DNA of 45,361 nucleotides from Pseudomonas cichorii (lineage in GTDB: Bacteria; Pseudomonadota; Gammaproteobacteria; Pseudomonadales; Pseudomonadaceae): positions 1 to 45,361 of the forward strand of contig NZ_RBRE01000036.1 of NCBI RefSeq assembly GCF_003700275.1, given 5' to 3'. This document shows, piece after piece, positions 26,383-34,635 of this stretch. Below the pieces are notes generated by a model. It did no database searches and was not told the origin of the DNA. It saw only the letters and a list, made by a program, of their open reading frames with translations. Numbering within the stretch: the first letter of the stretch is position 1; every line of letters begins with the position of its first letter. Made by a program: the position numbers and the translations under genes.

Positions 26383-26595
26383 ATGGCGATAATTGCAAAG
26401 TGGGCGTTGCAGGCTGTTGCTCTGTTTCTATTCGCCTGGATGGCGAGCGTTGCGGCGCACTGGAACAGTACGATGATTAACGGCTCCGGGAGTGACCGGC
26501 TGGCCCAACTGAACGAGAGCGCTTTGCTGAGCACGGCTGTCAGCAGCAAGCATGCTGTGGCGCAGGACACGGCATTTGTCAGTCAGGGCGAGTAG
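26383..26595 (+). CDS. Small hypothetical protein with N-terminal membrane anchor
   Basis: 70 aa beginning MAIIAKWALQAVALFLFAWMASVAAHWNS, a single hydrophobic helix or uncleaved signal, then a polar, Ser/Ala-rich tail of about 40 residues (STMINGSGSDRLAQLNESALLSTAVSS). TATGGAGAAAACTC before ATG 26383 gives a usable ribosome site. I do not recognise the family. It is probably a small inner-membrane or exported protein, and coding status is moderately likely. Confidence 0.55.
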   Translation: MAIIAKWALQAVALFLFAWMASVAAHWNSTMINGSGSDRLAQLNESALLSTAVSSKHAVAQDTAFVSQGE

Positions 26596-26639
26596 GGCAG
26601 GCGGAGGGGCGTAGTCGGGACTGGCGCTTTTCGACAGGC

Positions 26640-26668
26640 AAAAAAATGGCCCACAACGCGGCGGGCCA
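26640..26668 (-). terminator. Rho-independent terminator on the minus strand
   Basis: On the minus strand TGGCCC, a 10-nt loop and GGGCCA are followed by seven T residues. It is the likely end of the transcript from the small gene at 26876-27070. The stretch between them (26669-26875) shows only very short frames without convincing start sites. Confidence 0.75.
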
Positions 26669-26875
26669 AATGGGATTCATCAAAGGAGTGATGTGAATGT
26701 ACACAGGCAAAGGTGAAGAGGATGTGAAATGAATGTTGGCGAAACGAGAATTGGTTTCGGCGGCTGAAGGCCCGGAAAATGACCGGTCCGGTTCAGCAAA
26801 AGCGGCGGGAGGCGAGGCAGGAAAAGCCCCCCGGCGTTGATTGCTCCGCGCCGAAGGGATCTTGAAAGGCGGGTG

Positions 26876-27070
26876 TCAGGTGGGCGCTGCGGCTCGCTCT
26901 GGTACCGCTCGTCTGGCAAGTTGTGGCAGAGAATGAGGTGCATCGATGCGCGACTTCATTCGTTCGGCGAACTCTTTGGCTTCTTGCCAGCTCCGGCAGG
27001 TCACCGGGTATTCGTCCAGTTTCACGACCCAGTTGGCCCCGTAAGTACCTTCTTCAATTCGGATAAGCAT
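26876..27070 (-). CDS. Small hypothetical protein (single-domain, 64 aa)
   Basis: Begins MLIRIEEGTYGANWVVKLDEYPVTCRSWQEAKEFAERMKSRID, with alternating strand-like segments followed by an amphipathic helix. The look is that of a small folded cytoplasmic protein. The start at 27070 is chosen because GGAG lies nine bases upstream; two further in-frame ATGs upstream (27079, 27085) lack a site. The Ala/Arg/Pro-rich last 12 residues may be a variable tail. I do not recognise a named family. An ANR-box-like sequence lies about 140 nt upstream. Confidence 0.55.
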   Translation of the reverse strand: MLIRIEEGTYGANWVVKLDEYPVTCRSWQEAKEFAERMKSRIDAPHSLPQLARRAVPERAAAPT

Positions 27071-27205
27071 TTCACGCATCTCCATTTGGTAAGGTGAGCA
27101 GTTGCCGAGTCACCGGCACGGAAAGTTGACGCCCGGAATCCTGCGCCGAAAATCCCGATTGGGCTACAACAAATTACAGATCCCGATGAGCGTGTTTCAT
27201 CTGCC

Positions 27206-27219
27206 TTGACCAGGATCAA
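27206..27219. promoter_or_regulatory. ANR/FNR-box-like site (TTGACcaggATCAA)
   Basis: TTGAC-N4-ATCAA matches the ANR consensus TTGAT-N4-ATCAA at nine of ten defined positions. It lies between the small minus-strand gene (start 27070) and cysC (start 27323), 104 nt before cysC. No -10 box sits at the ideal class II distance on either strand (TAACAT at 27251-27256 is 41 bp away, centre to centre), so the target gene is unclear. Confidence 0.5.
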
Positions 27220-27322
27220 CGGCATCTGTCGAGTACTGTCGGTTTGTTGCTAACATCCTGCGCCACGGACGCTGTATCCCGATGCCGGGTGGCGGATAAA
27301 AAACAGAGGGACATGTCTGATA

Positions 27323-27931
27323 ATGGCCAGCCACGATCTGCCGCACGCGCAGAATATCCACCGCCAGCAACTCAGCGTTACACGCCAGGACAGGGAACGT
27401 CTCAATAGCCACAAGGGCCAGGTCATCTGGTTTACCGGTCTGTCCGGCTCCGGCAAGTCAACACTCGCCAATGCGCTGGAACAGACGCTGCATGCTCAGG
27501 GCAAGCGCACCTACGTGCTCGATGGCGACAATGTTCGCCAGGGCTTGAACAGGGACCTGGGCTTCAGCGACATGGACCGGGTGGAAAACATCCGCCGGGT
27601 GGCGGAAGTGGCGCGGCTGATGATGGAGGCCGGAATCATCGTGATCACGGCGTTTATCTCGCCCTTCCGCCGGGAGCGGGAAATGGCCCGGCAGGTGATC
27701 GGAGCGGAAGATTTCACCGAGGTTTATATCAGCACGCCCATTCAGATCTGCGAAGAGCGTGATCCCAAGGGACTGTACAAAAAGGCTCGCAGTGGCCTGA
27801 TCCCGCACATGACAGGTATCGACAGCGCTTATGAGGCCCCCGAAAAGGCCGCAGTCATTGTCGATACCTCTGTGCTCACGGTAGAGCAGGGTCTTGCTCT
27901 GGTGATGGCGTCGATCAGAACGCCAGCTTGA
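27323..27931 (+). CDS. cysC: Adenylylsulfate (APS) kinase CysC
   Basis: Stand-alone APS kinase of 202 aa that makes PAPS from APS and ATP. The P-loop GLSGSGKST is at 39-47, the [15 protein letters not shown] substrate motif follows at about 67-81, and the phospho-acceptor Ser is at about 113 in [10 protein letters not shown]. The lid region ends in [18 protein letters not shown]. Its 3' end overlaps that of the convergent TauE/SafE gene by 17 nt. A sulfate-handling neighbour is suggestive because TauE/SafE permeases often move sulfur oxyanions or sulfonates. The ribosome-binding site before ATG 27323 is poor. Confidence 0.93.
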   Translation: MASHDLPHAQNIHRQQLSVTRQDRERLNSHKGQVIWFTGLSGSGKSTLANALEQTLHAQGKRTYVLDGDNVRQGLNRDLGFSDMDRVENIRRVAEVARLMMEAGIIVITAFISPFRREREMARQVIGAEDFTEVYISTPIQICEERDPKGLYKKARSGLIPHMTGIDSAYEAPEKAAVIVDTSVLTVEQGLALVMASIRTPA

Positions 27932-28700
27932 AACCGATCATCGCCAGCATGATCGCCAGGAACGGCCGCAGCAGTTCATCGGAGACACGCCCGGCCATGT
28001 GGCTGCCCAGATAAATGCCGGGCAACGAGCCCATCAGCAGCCAGGCCAGCAACTCCCAGTTCATGTTGCCCATGCTGGCGTGTCCGAGGCCGGCGACCAG
28101 TGTCAGCGGCACCGCATGAGCGATTTCGGTGCCCACCAGGCGGCGGGTCGGCAGCAGCGGATACAGGATAAACAGCGCAACCGTGCCCAGAGCGCCCGCG
28201 CCGATGGAAGTCAGCGCCACCATGGTGCCCAGAATCAGACCGGTTATTACCGTCAGGGCATTCAGGCTGGAACCCTTGAACAACGACAGCCCGTCGCTGC
28301 GGTTATGAGCGAAAGCCAGCAGCTTTTTCTTGAACAGGATGGCCAGTGCGGTCAGGAGCAGGACAATCCCGAGAGCCTGCTTGATGATGGCGTTCAGCGC
28401 ATCGGGCGCGGAATCCAGCGTGCTCAGAAACCACAGGGTCAGCAGCACCGCAGGTACGCTACCCAGCGTCAGCCAGCCGGTGATCTTCCAGTCGATGTTG
28501 TCGTTCTTTTTATGGACCACCACGCCGCCGGCCTTGGTGATCGCGGCATACAGCAGGTCAGTACCCACAGCGGTCGCCGGATTGATGCCAAACCAGAGCA
28601 GGATCGGCGTCATCAATGAACCGCCACCAACGCCAGTCATACCCACGATAAAGCCGACCACCAACCCTGCAATTACGAATCCCAGACCACCGCCATCCAT
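27915..28700 (-). CDS. TauE/SafE family membrane permease
   Basis: 261-aa inner-membrane protein with about eight helices in two related halves. The first half opens [45 protein letters not shown]. The second repeats the theme as [39 protein letters not shown]. These G-rich segments with a following GTD/GTE are the signature of TauE/SafE anion permeases. It overlaps the cysC 3' end, so sulfite or another sulfur anion is a reasonable substrate guess, not proven. Confidence 0.9.
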   Translation of the reverse strand: MDGGGLGFVIAGLVVGFIVGMTGVGGGSLMTPILLWFGINPATAVGTDLLYAAITKAGGVVVHKKNDNIDWKITGWLTLGSVPAVLLTLWFLSTLDSAPDALNAIIKQALGIVLLLTALAILFKKKLLAFAHNRSDGLSLFKGSSLNALTVITGLILGTMVALTSIGAGALGTVALFILYPLLPTRRLVGTEIAHAVPLTLVAGLGHASMGNMNWELLAWLLMGSLPGIYLGSHMAGRVSDELLRPFLAIMLAMIGFKLAF

Positions 28701-28809
28701 ATCTGACCCTTTAATTTAAGTCCCGTGTGTCGGGTAAAAAATTGGCGGGCAGCATAACGATTTATGTCAGGCACGGTTATGAATATGTGGTCTAAGGTTA
28801 TAACCGTTC

Positions 28810-30624
28810 TTACAGAGGCCGTGCTTCGGCAGCCTCGTGGAGGATGGCGGGCAGGGCCTGATTGGGTTTCAGCCAGTCCAGCAAGGCATCGGCTTCCATG
28901 GGCCGGGCAATCAGATAACCTTGCCCTTCATCGCAACCCCATTGGCGCACCAGCTTGCGGATGGCGTCGGTTTCAATGCCTTCGGCGACCACGCAATAGC
29001 CCAGCTTCTTGGCCAGGCCGATCAGGGATTTGACCAGACGCTGGTCGGCCTCTTCGACGGTCAGGTTGCGCACCAGCGACTGATCCAGCTTGACGGTGGT
29101 GGCCGGCAACTGGCGCAGATAGTTCCAGTTGCTGTAGCCGGTGCCGAAGTCATCGATGGCGATATGCATGCCCAGTTCGCGCAGGCGCTCCAATTGGCTG
29201 CGGACTTCTGTCGGGTTCTGCATCAGGGCACTTTCGGTAAATTCCAGCTCGAAGTGCTCAGGGGAGATGTCATGCTTTTTCAGCAGCCAGATTACCCGGT
29301 CAGTGAACACCGGCCCGGTCAGGTCGTCGGGCGTCACATTGATTGCGACCCGGATATCAAAACCCTGGCGCTGCCAGCTCGCGGCCTGCTCGACGGCAGT
29401 CTGCAACACCCAGAGGCTCAACGGACGCATGAGCGCGGTCTTTTCCGCCAGCGGAATGAACTCGGCTGGACCGATCGGCCCCAGCGTCGGATGGTCCCAG
29501 CGCAGCAGCGCCTCGACCGATGTGCAGGTACTCGATGCCAGATCGATGCGTGGCTGATAAACCAGGCGCAGTTGATCGTGGGCATGCACGGCGTTGGTCA
29601 ACGAGCCGAGCAGCTGGAATGCTCGCTGCTGAGTCGCGTCCATGTGCGGCTCGTACAGCGCCCAGCCGGCGCGGCGGGCGCGGGCATTGTCGGCGGCGCT
29701 GACGACCAGGCGCATCCAGTCCTGATCCGTTGGCCCGGAACTCTGGAGCAGCACAATGCCAAGGCCGACCTGCATCTGTACCGGAATGCCGTGGCATACC
29801 ACCGGCGACTCGAAGTCCTTGAGGATGGCGCGATACACCGCCTCGTCCGCTCCGTTGTCAGCAGGAAACAAAAAGCCGAAGCGGGTCGGGCTGACTTTAT
29901 ATAGAGGGCTGCTGGGCGGCAGCATGGCCTGCAGACGGTTTTTCATTTCAACGACCAGATCCTGGGCGAAGTTGTAGCCCAGCGCCTTGACGATGTCGTT
30001 GAGGAATTCGGGGGTGATCATGTCGACCGCTATCAGGCGCGTCTCTTTACCGCTTCCCAGCGTCAGGCGAATGTCTTCTTCAAGGCGCAAACGGTTGTAG
30101 AGCCCGGTGGGCTGGTCGACGAAGCAGCTCAGGCGCAGATCGACGATGCGCTTCATGACCAGCGCGGCCAGACGCCTGAGCATCAAGGCCTCCCGCGGGT
30201 TCATCGGTGGCCTGGGTTTGGTGTCGATGACACACAGCGTGCCCAGCGCAATGCCATCCTCGGTGATCAGTGGCGCGCCTGCGTAGTAACGAATGCCCGG
30301 TTCTCCGGTGACCAGCGAGTTGTCCTTGAAACGCTCATCGAGCGTGGCGTCGATCACCTCCAGGGATTCGTCCGAGAGAATCGCATAGGCACAGAACGAG
30401 ACGTCGCGCGGTGTTTCCTGGGCCTGAAGGCCAACCCGGGCGCGAAACCACTGGCGTCGTTCGTCCACGATGGAAATCAGCACTATGGGAGCCTCGAAGA
30501 ACTCGGCGGCCATCGTCACGATTTCTTCAAAGACGGCATCCACCGTATTTTCAAGCACGCACAGTTCGGTAATACGTAACAAACGTTGCGTTTCGTTCAG
30601 CGGAATAGGGGCGCCGGTGCTCAT
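28810..30624 (-). CDS. GAF - degenerate GGDEF - EAL protein (c-di-GMP phosphodiesterase)
   Basis: 604-aa cytoplasmic protein. Residues about 10-165 form a GAF sensor domain (APIVLISIVDERRQWFRARVGL..CAYAIL..YYAGAPLITEDGIALGTLCVID). The next part (DQPTGLYNRLRLEEDI) is a diguanylate-cyclase-like domain whose active-site loop reads SPTRFGFLF instead of GGDEF, so it should not make c-di-GMP. The EAL domain keeps all key residues: EALLRW, INVTPDD, ELEFTES, IDDFGTGYSN, KLDQSLV, AEGIET and DEGQGYLIARPM. It is therefore probably an active phosphodiesterase. MSTGAPIP (ATG 30624) follows GAGAG by four bases. It lowers c-di-GMP in response to an unknown GAF ligand. Confidence 0.9.
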   Translation of the reverse strand: MSTGAPIPLNETQRLLRITELCVLENTVDAVFEEIVTMAAEFFEAPIVLISIVDERRQWFRARVGLQAQETPRDVSFCAYAILSDESLEVIDATLDERFKDNSLVTGEPGIRYYAGAPLITEDGIALGTLCVIDTKPRPPMNPREALMLRRLAALVMKRIVDLRLSCFVDQPTGLYNRLRLEEDIRLTLGSGKETRLIAVDMITPEFLNDIVKALGYNFAQDLVVEMKNRLQAMLPPSSPLYKVSPTRFGFLFPADNGADEAVYRAILKDFESPVVCHGIPVQMQVGLGIVLLQSSGPTDQDWMRLVVSAADNARARRAGWALYEPHMDATQQRAFQLLGSLTNAVHAHDQLRLVYQPRIDLASSTCTSVEALLRWDHPTLGPIGPAEFIPLAEKTALMRPLSLWVLQTAVEQAASWQRQGFDIRVAINVTPDDLTGPVFTDRVIWLLKKHDISPEHFELEFTESALMQNPTEVRSQLERLRELGMHIAIDDFGTGYSNWNYLRQLPATTVKLDQSLVRNLTVEEADQRLVKSLIGLAKKLGYCVVAEGIETDAIRKLVRQWGCDEGQGYLIARPMEADALLDWLKPNQALPAILHEAAEARPL

Positions 30625-30834
30625 AGAACTCTCGAATCTACAGGTGATGACCATTGGCCATTATGCGAATCACTGTATCAGACACCGTCATAGGTTGGTT
30701 TGATCGCACCGTAACAAGGTTTGCCACAAAAAAAGTTTTACACGGCCAGAAGCCGTGCAGGCCTTGATGTGCGTGGTCTGCGTCAGGCGGGGAGGGGATG
30801 GACAGGCTTAACCATTCGTCGCTAAAGCATTTGT

Positions 30835-30860
30835 ACGCCCGCACCAGCGGGTACGGGCGT
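30835..30860 (-). terminator. Stem-loop after the small serine hydrolase gene
   Basis: ACGCCCG/CGGGCGT (30835-30841, 30854-30860) with an inner complementary CCCGC/GCGGG lies six bases after the stop at 30867 on the minus strand. It is a probable 3'-end structure, without a long uridine run. Confidence 0.55.
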
Positions 30861-30866
30861 TGTTAT

Positions 30867-31409
30867 TCAGTGGCTGCTCAGCTTCTGCAGCAGTTGATAG
30901 CCCTCGAACCAGTCCTGCAATCCATTGGCCGAACTCAGATGGCCCTTGGCTCCCATATCAATCCACTCGGCTCCGCGGCTGACGGCCCAGTCTCGGGTGT
31001 ATTCGGTACTGGCGTAGGGATCGTTCGAGCTGCTGACCACCATGCATTCAAATTCAAACGCTGGCACGGGTGTGTAGCGAAAGCCCGAGGCTGCCGAAAC
31101 CGGAAATGACAGCGAGGCCGGGTCTGGCACCGCGACCAGCAAGGCGCCACGAATATGCCGGGCCTGCTCGCTGCGTGCCGCCCAGTGCGCGACCGCCAGA
31201 CAGCCGAGGCTGTGGGCGACGATCACCGTGTCAGGTCCCAGCTCATGGATATGTTGTTCGATAGTCTGGACCCAGTCATCACAGTCGACCTGATCCCAGT
31301 TCCTGGCCGCCAGCCGCTTCCAGTCAGGGTGCCTGGCCTGCCATCGCGTCTGCCAGTGATGGGCGTCTGAATTATTGATGCCTGGAACGATCAGCACCGA
31401 GTTGTGCAT
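30867..31409 (-). CDS. RBBP9/YdeN-family serine hydrolase
   Basis: 180 aa, the usual size of this small alpha/beta hydrolase family. The N-terminus VLIVPGINNSDAHHWQTRW is the family signature. The nucleophile Ser is in VIVAHSLGCLAVAHW, the acid Asp in VVSSSNDPYAS, and the catalytic His in GAKGHLSSANGL. Pseudomonas members are annotated as alpha/beta hydrolases or serine esterases of unknown natural substrate. GGGAG lies seven bases before ATG 31409. It is 40 nt downstream of the unrecognised gene 31451-32095 on the same strand and may share its transcript. Confidence 0.9.
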   Translation of the reverse strand: MHNSVLIVPGINNSDAHHWQTRWQARHPDWKRLAARNWDQVDCDDWVQTIEQHIHELGPDTVIVAHSLGCLAVAHWAARSEQARHIRGALLVAVPDPASLSFPVSAASGFRYTPVPAFEFECMVVSSSNDPYASTEYTRDWAVSRGAEWIDMGAKGHLSSANGLQDWFEGYQLLQKLSSH

Positions 31410-31450
31410 TGTGTAGCTCCCTTTTATTTACGCTTCCATTGATGACAACT

Positions 31451-32095
31451 TTAACTCGCCGGGACTTCCTCCAGAACCAGCACGACCCCCGGGTAATGGC
31501 AGGTGTCATTACAGAATGACTCCAGGTCGGTGCCGGGAAAGATCCAGGCATAGGCTGTATTGCTCGATGTATCGCGGCTGAAGTCATTCTGACTGTGCAA
31601 CCATTGATTTAGTTGCTCGTGCACCTCATCGATCGTCAGGCCCTGAATCTGCTTTTTCGTCAGGAACGGCACAATAAAGGTAGCTGCGAAATGGCGGCCC
31701 GCCTCTCCCTTGAGGGTTATTGCATCGGTTTTTGCGGCATTCAATGCTGCGGTTACTGCATCAGGCCCACCTATGAGTTGCCAGGCATGCTTGGCCTCAA
31801 AAGCGAAGTCTTCATCCGGATTGCTGATGTAGAGATCACAGCGGCCACGTCCGCCAAGCACTTCGTCCATGCAGGAGGTGTGGGGGCGATACTTTTGCGT
31901 GGGATATTCCTCCAGCGCGACCCAGCCAGGTATCGACCACGCCGCTCCAGCCAGGGTGCTGACATTGGCCCGCTCGTTATGCCACCAGCAATTGTCGTAC
32001 TTCAACAGTTTTACATAGCGTTCGACCGCAACCAGCCAGGCGCTCAGTAGCTGTCCGATGGCCGGGTCGCCGTGTTTCTGAAAAGTCCTTTCCAT
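31451..32095 (-). CDS. Hypothetical protein with PD-(D/E)XK-like core
   Basis: About 214 aa starting MERTFQKHGDPAIGQLLSAWLVAVERYVKLLKY. I do not recognise a named family. The segment RGRCDLYISNPDEDFAFEAKHAWQL has the layout of a restriction-endonuclease-like core: an Asp before a beta strand, then E-x-K in the next strand, with an upstream Glu in VALEEYPTQKY. No signal peptide or membrane helix is present. The C-terminus (YPGVVLVLEEVPAS) looks like a final strand. Codon use is less GC-biased than in the neighbouring hydrolase gene. The start has a weak ribosome site, and a REP-like repeat lies immediately upstream. Activity is a structural guess only. Confidence 0.6.
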   Translation of the reverse strand: MERTFQKHGDPAIGQLLSAWLVAVERYVKLLKYDNCWWHNERANVSTLAGAAWSIPGWVALEEYPTQKYRPHTSCMDEVLGGRGRCDLYISNPDEDFAFEAKHAWQLIGGPDAVTAALNAAKTDAITLKGEAGRHFAATFIVPFLTKKQIQGLTIDEVHEQLNQWLHSQNDFSRDTSSNTAYAWIFPGTDLESFCNDTCHYPGVVLVLEEVPAS

Positions 32096-32110
32096 GGATT
32101 TCTTTCTCGG

Positions 32111-32164
32111 TGGGAGCGGATTTATCCGCGAAAGTTTTTTCGCGAATGAATTCATTCCTGCAGC
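32111..32164. repeat. REP-like repeat with two small hairpins
   Basis: TGGGAGCGGATTTATCCGCG (with GCGGAT/ATCCGC) is followed by CGCGAAA/TTTCGCG and GAATGAATTCATTCCTGCAG. This is the same family as the palindromes at 14124 and 23849. It fills the 96-nt gap between the GAF-protein gene and the gene at 31451-32095. Confidence 0.75.
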
Positions 32165-32191
32165 CATGGAGCGAATTCAAAAACGAAGGGG

Positions 32192-32695
32192 TCAGCAGGT
32201 CACTTCTGATTGCGCTTCCAGAAGTTGTTCATGGGCATACAGCGTACTGCCCAACAGTGTGCAGAACACTTTCAGGGTATCGATCGTTTCCGGATTACCA
32301 AGCTTTGCCGGTAATGGGTCGAGCCCGCACAGCGTGCCGAAGAACACACCGTTCGGGAAAATGATCGGCATGGAAAAATAACTCTGGAAACCGTACAACT
32401 TCGGCACCGGATGGTCGGCATACAGCGGATCGGTTGCTACCTCTTCAATCACCACGATATGGCGACTGGCACGGATTTCATTACAGATGGTGGTTTCAAT
32501 CTCAAGCTCGTGGCCGGGCTCGACACCGAACTGGATATCGTCGCAGACCGCGCAGGCGGTCCAGTTGGTTTCTGACACCTTGGCGATGGCAGCAAATCGT
32601 AAACCGGTCAGCCGGCCCACCAGCTTCAAAAGACTGGAAGTCGCTTCTATTTCACTGATCACGGCCATTTCTGCAGCCGTCACGTTACTGTTCAA
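32192..32695 (-). CDS. Single-domain GAF protein
   Basis: 167 aa made almost entirely of one GAF domain (MAVISEIEATSSLLKLVGRLTGLRFAAIAKVSETNWTACAVCDD, then SRHIVVIEEVATDPLYADHPVPKLYGFQSYFSMPIIFPNGVFFGTLCGLDPLP). This resembles the GAF modules that precede bacteriophytochrome-type or GGDEF outputs, but no output domain follows. It is probably a small sensor that works with a partner. A TTG start at 32695 is assumed because GGAG lies nine bases upstream; the first ATG is internal (MAVISEI). Confidence 0.8.
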   Translation of the reverse strand: MNSNVTAAEMAVISEIEATSSLLKLVGRLTGLRFAAIAKVSETNWTACAVCDDIQFGVEPGHELEIETTICNEIRASRHIVVIEEVATDPLYADHPVPKLYGFQSYFSMPIIFPNGVFFGTLCGLDPLPAKLGNPETIDTLKVFCTLLGSTLYAHEQLLEAQSEVTC

Positions 32696-32832
32696 GGTGA
32701 TCTACTCCGGGGTGTCGCGGTGTTCGGGCTTGCTGATCGTGGCGTGCCCTTTCTGAACCTGATCCTGACATATTTATTCAAAGGCTTCATGGCTTATTAA
32801 TGTCGTGCGACAGGCTGCTACAGCACAACGGC

Positions 32833-32867
32833 CAATGCCGGCGCGTCATCACGACGCGCCGGCATTG
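32833..32867. terminator. Long perfect palindrome after the YcaC-type gene
   Basis: A 15-bp perfect stem CAATGCCGGCGCGTC (32833-32847) with 32853-32867 and a 5-nt loop lies 18 nt after the stop at 32885 (minus strand). It is a very stable 3'-end hairpin with no uridine run. Confidence 0.7.
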
Positions 32868-32884
32868 TTGCGATCAGGCAAGTA

Positions 32885-33529
32885 TCAGGAAACAGTCCGC
32901 TGCGGTGCCTTGTGCACCATGGTGTAGGCATAGTCGACGCCCATTCCGTAAGCCCCGCTGTGTTCCAGCACCAGCGCCATGACTGCGTCGTAGGTTTCCT
33001 TGTGTGCCCAGTCACGCTGGTATTCGAGCAGCACTTGCTGCCAGGTCACCGGAATCGCGCCAGCCTGAACCATGCGCTGTACCGACATGTCATGCGCTTC
33101 CTTGGTAGTGCCGCCCGAAGCGTCGGTGACGATGTACACCTCGTAGCCTTCAGCCATGGCTTCCAGCGCCGGGAACGTCAGGCAGACCTCGGTCCACAAT
33201 GCGGCGATGATCAGCTTCTTGCGCCCGGTGGCCTTGACCGCTTCCACCAGTTTCCTGTCTTCCCAGGAATTCATTGAGGTGCGCTCGATAGGCTGCTGAT
33301 CCGGAAACACGCCCAACAGTTCTGGCCAGATGTAGCCGCTGAAGCTTTCGGTTTCCACCGAAGTCAGGATGGTCGGCACGTTGAACAGCCTGGCGGCCTT
33401 GGCCAGGCCAACGGTGTTGTTCTTCAGCGTCTGGCGATCGATCGACTGCACGCCGAATGCCATTTGTGGCTGGTGGTCGATCAGGATCAGAGCGGAGTTG
33501 GTCGGGTTCAGCAGTTCAAGTCTGGACAT
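32885..33529 (-). CDS. Isochorismatase-family hydrolase, YcaC-like
   Basis: 214-aa cysteine hydrolase. The catalytic Asp is at about 18 (ALILIDHQPQMAFGV) and the nucleophile Cys at about 116 (AALWTEVCLTFPALEA). The cis-peptide region VTDASGGTTKEAHDMSVQRMVQAG is typical of YcaC. The lysine usually found in the triad region is not obvious in PIERTSMNSWEDRK, so activity should be checked. The natural substrate of YcaC proteins is unknown. AGGA precedes ATG 33529. The gene diverges from a LysR regulator, which probably controls it. Confidence 0.88.
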   Translation of the reverse strand: MSRLELLNPTNSALILIDHQPQMAFGVQSIDRQTLKNNTVGLAKAARLFNVPTILTSVETESFSGYIWPELLGVFPDQQPIERTSMNSWEDRKLVEAVKATGRKKLIIAALWTEVCLTFPALEAMAEGYEVYIVTDASGGTTKEAHDMSVQRMVQAGAIPVTWQQVLLEYQRDWAHKETYDAVMALVLEHSGAYGMGVDYAYTMVHKAPQRTVS

Positions 33530-33637
33530 GATGATTTCCTTTCAAGTTAATAACTGAGTGTGCGTCGTAAGGGTTAGCCGCCTGGCCCGTCGGGCGTTTG
33601 CTTGCTGGCTTGGGAGTAAATTTACGGGCTGGCGATT

Positions 33638-33648
33638 ATTGAGACAAT
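33638..33648. promoter_or_regulatory. Candidate LysR-type binding site (ATTGAGACAAT)
   Basis: ATTG-AGA-CAAT is an 11-bp inverted repeat with A/T at both ends in the 161-nt gap between the divergent ycaC-like and lysR genes, 43 nt before the regulator start. Its placement fits a LysR-type autoregulatory site. Confidence 0.4.
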
Positions 33649-33690
33649 TCCATAAAATCGAGACTCATTGTTTCCAGAAAAGGGACGTTC

Positions 33691-34575
33691 ATGGATCGTA
33701 TCGACTGCATGCGTACATTTGTCGCCACGGTGAATGCCAATGGCTTTGCCGCAGCGGCTCGCGTGCTGGATGTGCCTCGCTCGAAAGTCAGCAAACAGAT
33801 CCAGGCGCTTGAAGAAGCACTTGGCGTGCAATTACTGTTGCGCACCACCCGCAGCCTGCACCTGACCGAAGCCGGGGCCGAGTACTACGATGCCTGTCGC
33901 GAAGTGCTGGCATCGCTGGATGAAGCCGAGCAGCGGGCGCGCAGTGGGCTGGGTGAAGTGCATGGCGTGCTGCGGGTCAACGCACCGATGTCATTCGGGC
34001 TGTGCCGACTGGGACCGTTGATTCCCAAATTCCATGAGCAGCATCCCAAGGTTGAGCTGCAACTGGTGTTCAGCGACCAGCAGGTCGATCCGGTCAAGGG
34101 CGGCTTTGACGTGACCATTCGCATCGCCAGCCTGGCCGACTCCTCGATGGTCGCTCGCCATCTCGCGCCTGCGCCGCGCATGCTGGTGGCGTCACCCGCT
34201 TACCTGGCCCGCGCAGGCATCCCGCAAGTACCCCGCGACCTGGCCTCGCATCAATGCCTGAACTACGGCTATCTGCAAAGCGGCGTCAGCCTGCAACTGA
34301 GCAATGGCCGCGAAACCCAGAAAGTCCACGTCACCGGCCCGCTGCACGCCAACAACGGCGACCTGCTGGCGCAAGCGGCAGAAGCGGGCATGGGCATCGC
34401 CCTGTTGCCGACCTTCATCGTGGAAAAAGCCGTGGAGCAAGGACGATTGATCCCCGTGATGTGCGACTGGCAGGCGCCACCGATTTCCATCAACGCGGTG
34501 TACCCGTCCGCCCGGCGTGTGCCACTCAAGACCCGGGCGTTTCTGGATTTTCTGGTGCATGAGTTGAGTGATTGA
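33691..34575 (+). CDS. LysR-family transcriptional regulator
   Basis: 294 aa. The winged helix-turn-helix occupies the first 60 residues (MDRIDCMRTFVATVNANGFAAAARVLDVPRSKVSKQIQALEEALGVQLLLRTTRSLHLTEAG). The remaining part is a periplasmic-binding-like effector domain (LRVNAPMSFGLCRLGPLIPKF..VTIRIASLADSSMVAR..GMGIALLPTFIVEKAV). AGGGA lies before ATG 33691. It belongs to the large CrgA/DmlR-like subgroup. Its divergent neighbour, the YcaC-type hydrolase, is the likely target; the effector cannot be inferred. Confidence 0.92.
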   Translation: MDRIDCMRTFVATVNANGFAAAARVLDVPRSKVSKQIQALEEALGVQLLLRTTRSLHLTEAGAEYYDACREVLASLDEAEQRARSGLGEVHGVLRVNAPMSFGLCRLGPLIPKFHEQHPKVELQLVFSDQQVDPVKGGFDVTIRIASLADSSMVARHLAPAPRMLVASPAYLARAGIPQVPRDLASHQCLNYGYLQSGVSLQLSNGRETQKVHVTGPLHANNGDLLAQAAEAGMGIALLPTFIVEKAVEQGRLIPVMCDWQAPPISINAVYPSARRVPLKTRAFLDFLVHELSD

Positions 34576-34593
34576 GTCGTTGGAAGGGCGTCA

Positions 34594-34632
34594 GGCCTGG
34601 CTGCCCGAGAGCGAGTGGCGGGCAGCCAGGCC
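34594..34632. terminator. Bidirectional terminator-like palindrome
   Basis: A 14-bp perfect stem GGCCTGGCTGCCCG/CGGGCAGCCAGGCC with an 11-nt loop lies between the stop of the LysR gene (34575, plus) and the stop of the secreted-protein gene (34636, minus). It serves the 3' ends of both convergent transcripts. Confidence 0.75.
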
Positions 34633-34635
34633 GGA

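Noticed and set aside
26690..26760. Very short plus-strand frames starting near AAAGGAG at 26682
   Set aside because: A good ribosome-site match is followed by an 11-codon frame and then another 12-codon frame; too short to support as genes without conservation data.
26680..26943. Minus-strand frame of 87 aa between the small genes
   Set aside because: Composition (Pro/Leu/Arg-rich) is not protein-like, it overlaps the better supported gene at 26876-27070, and no ribosome site precedes it.
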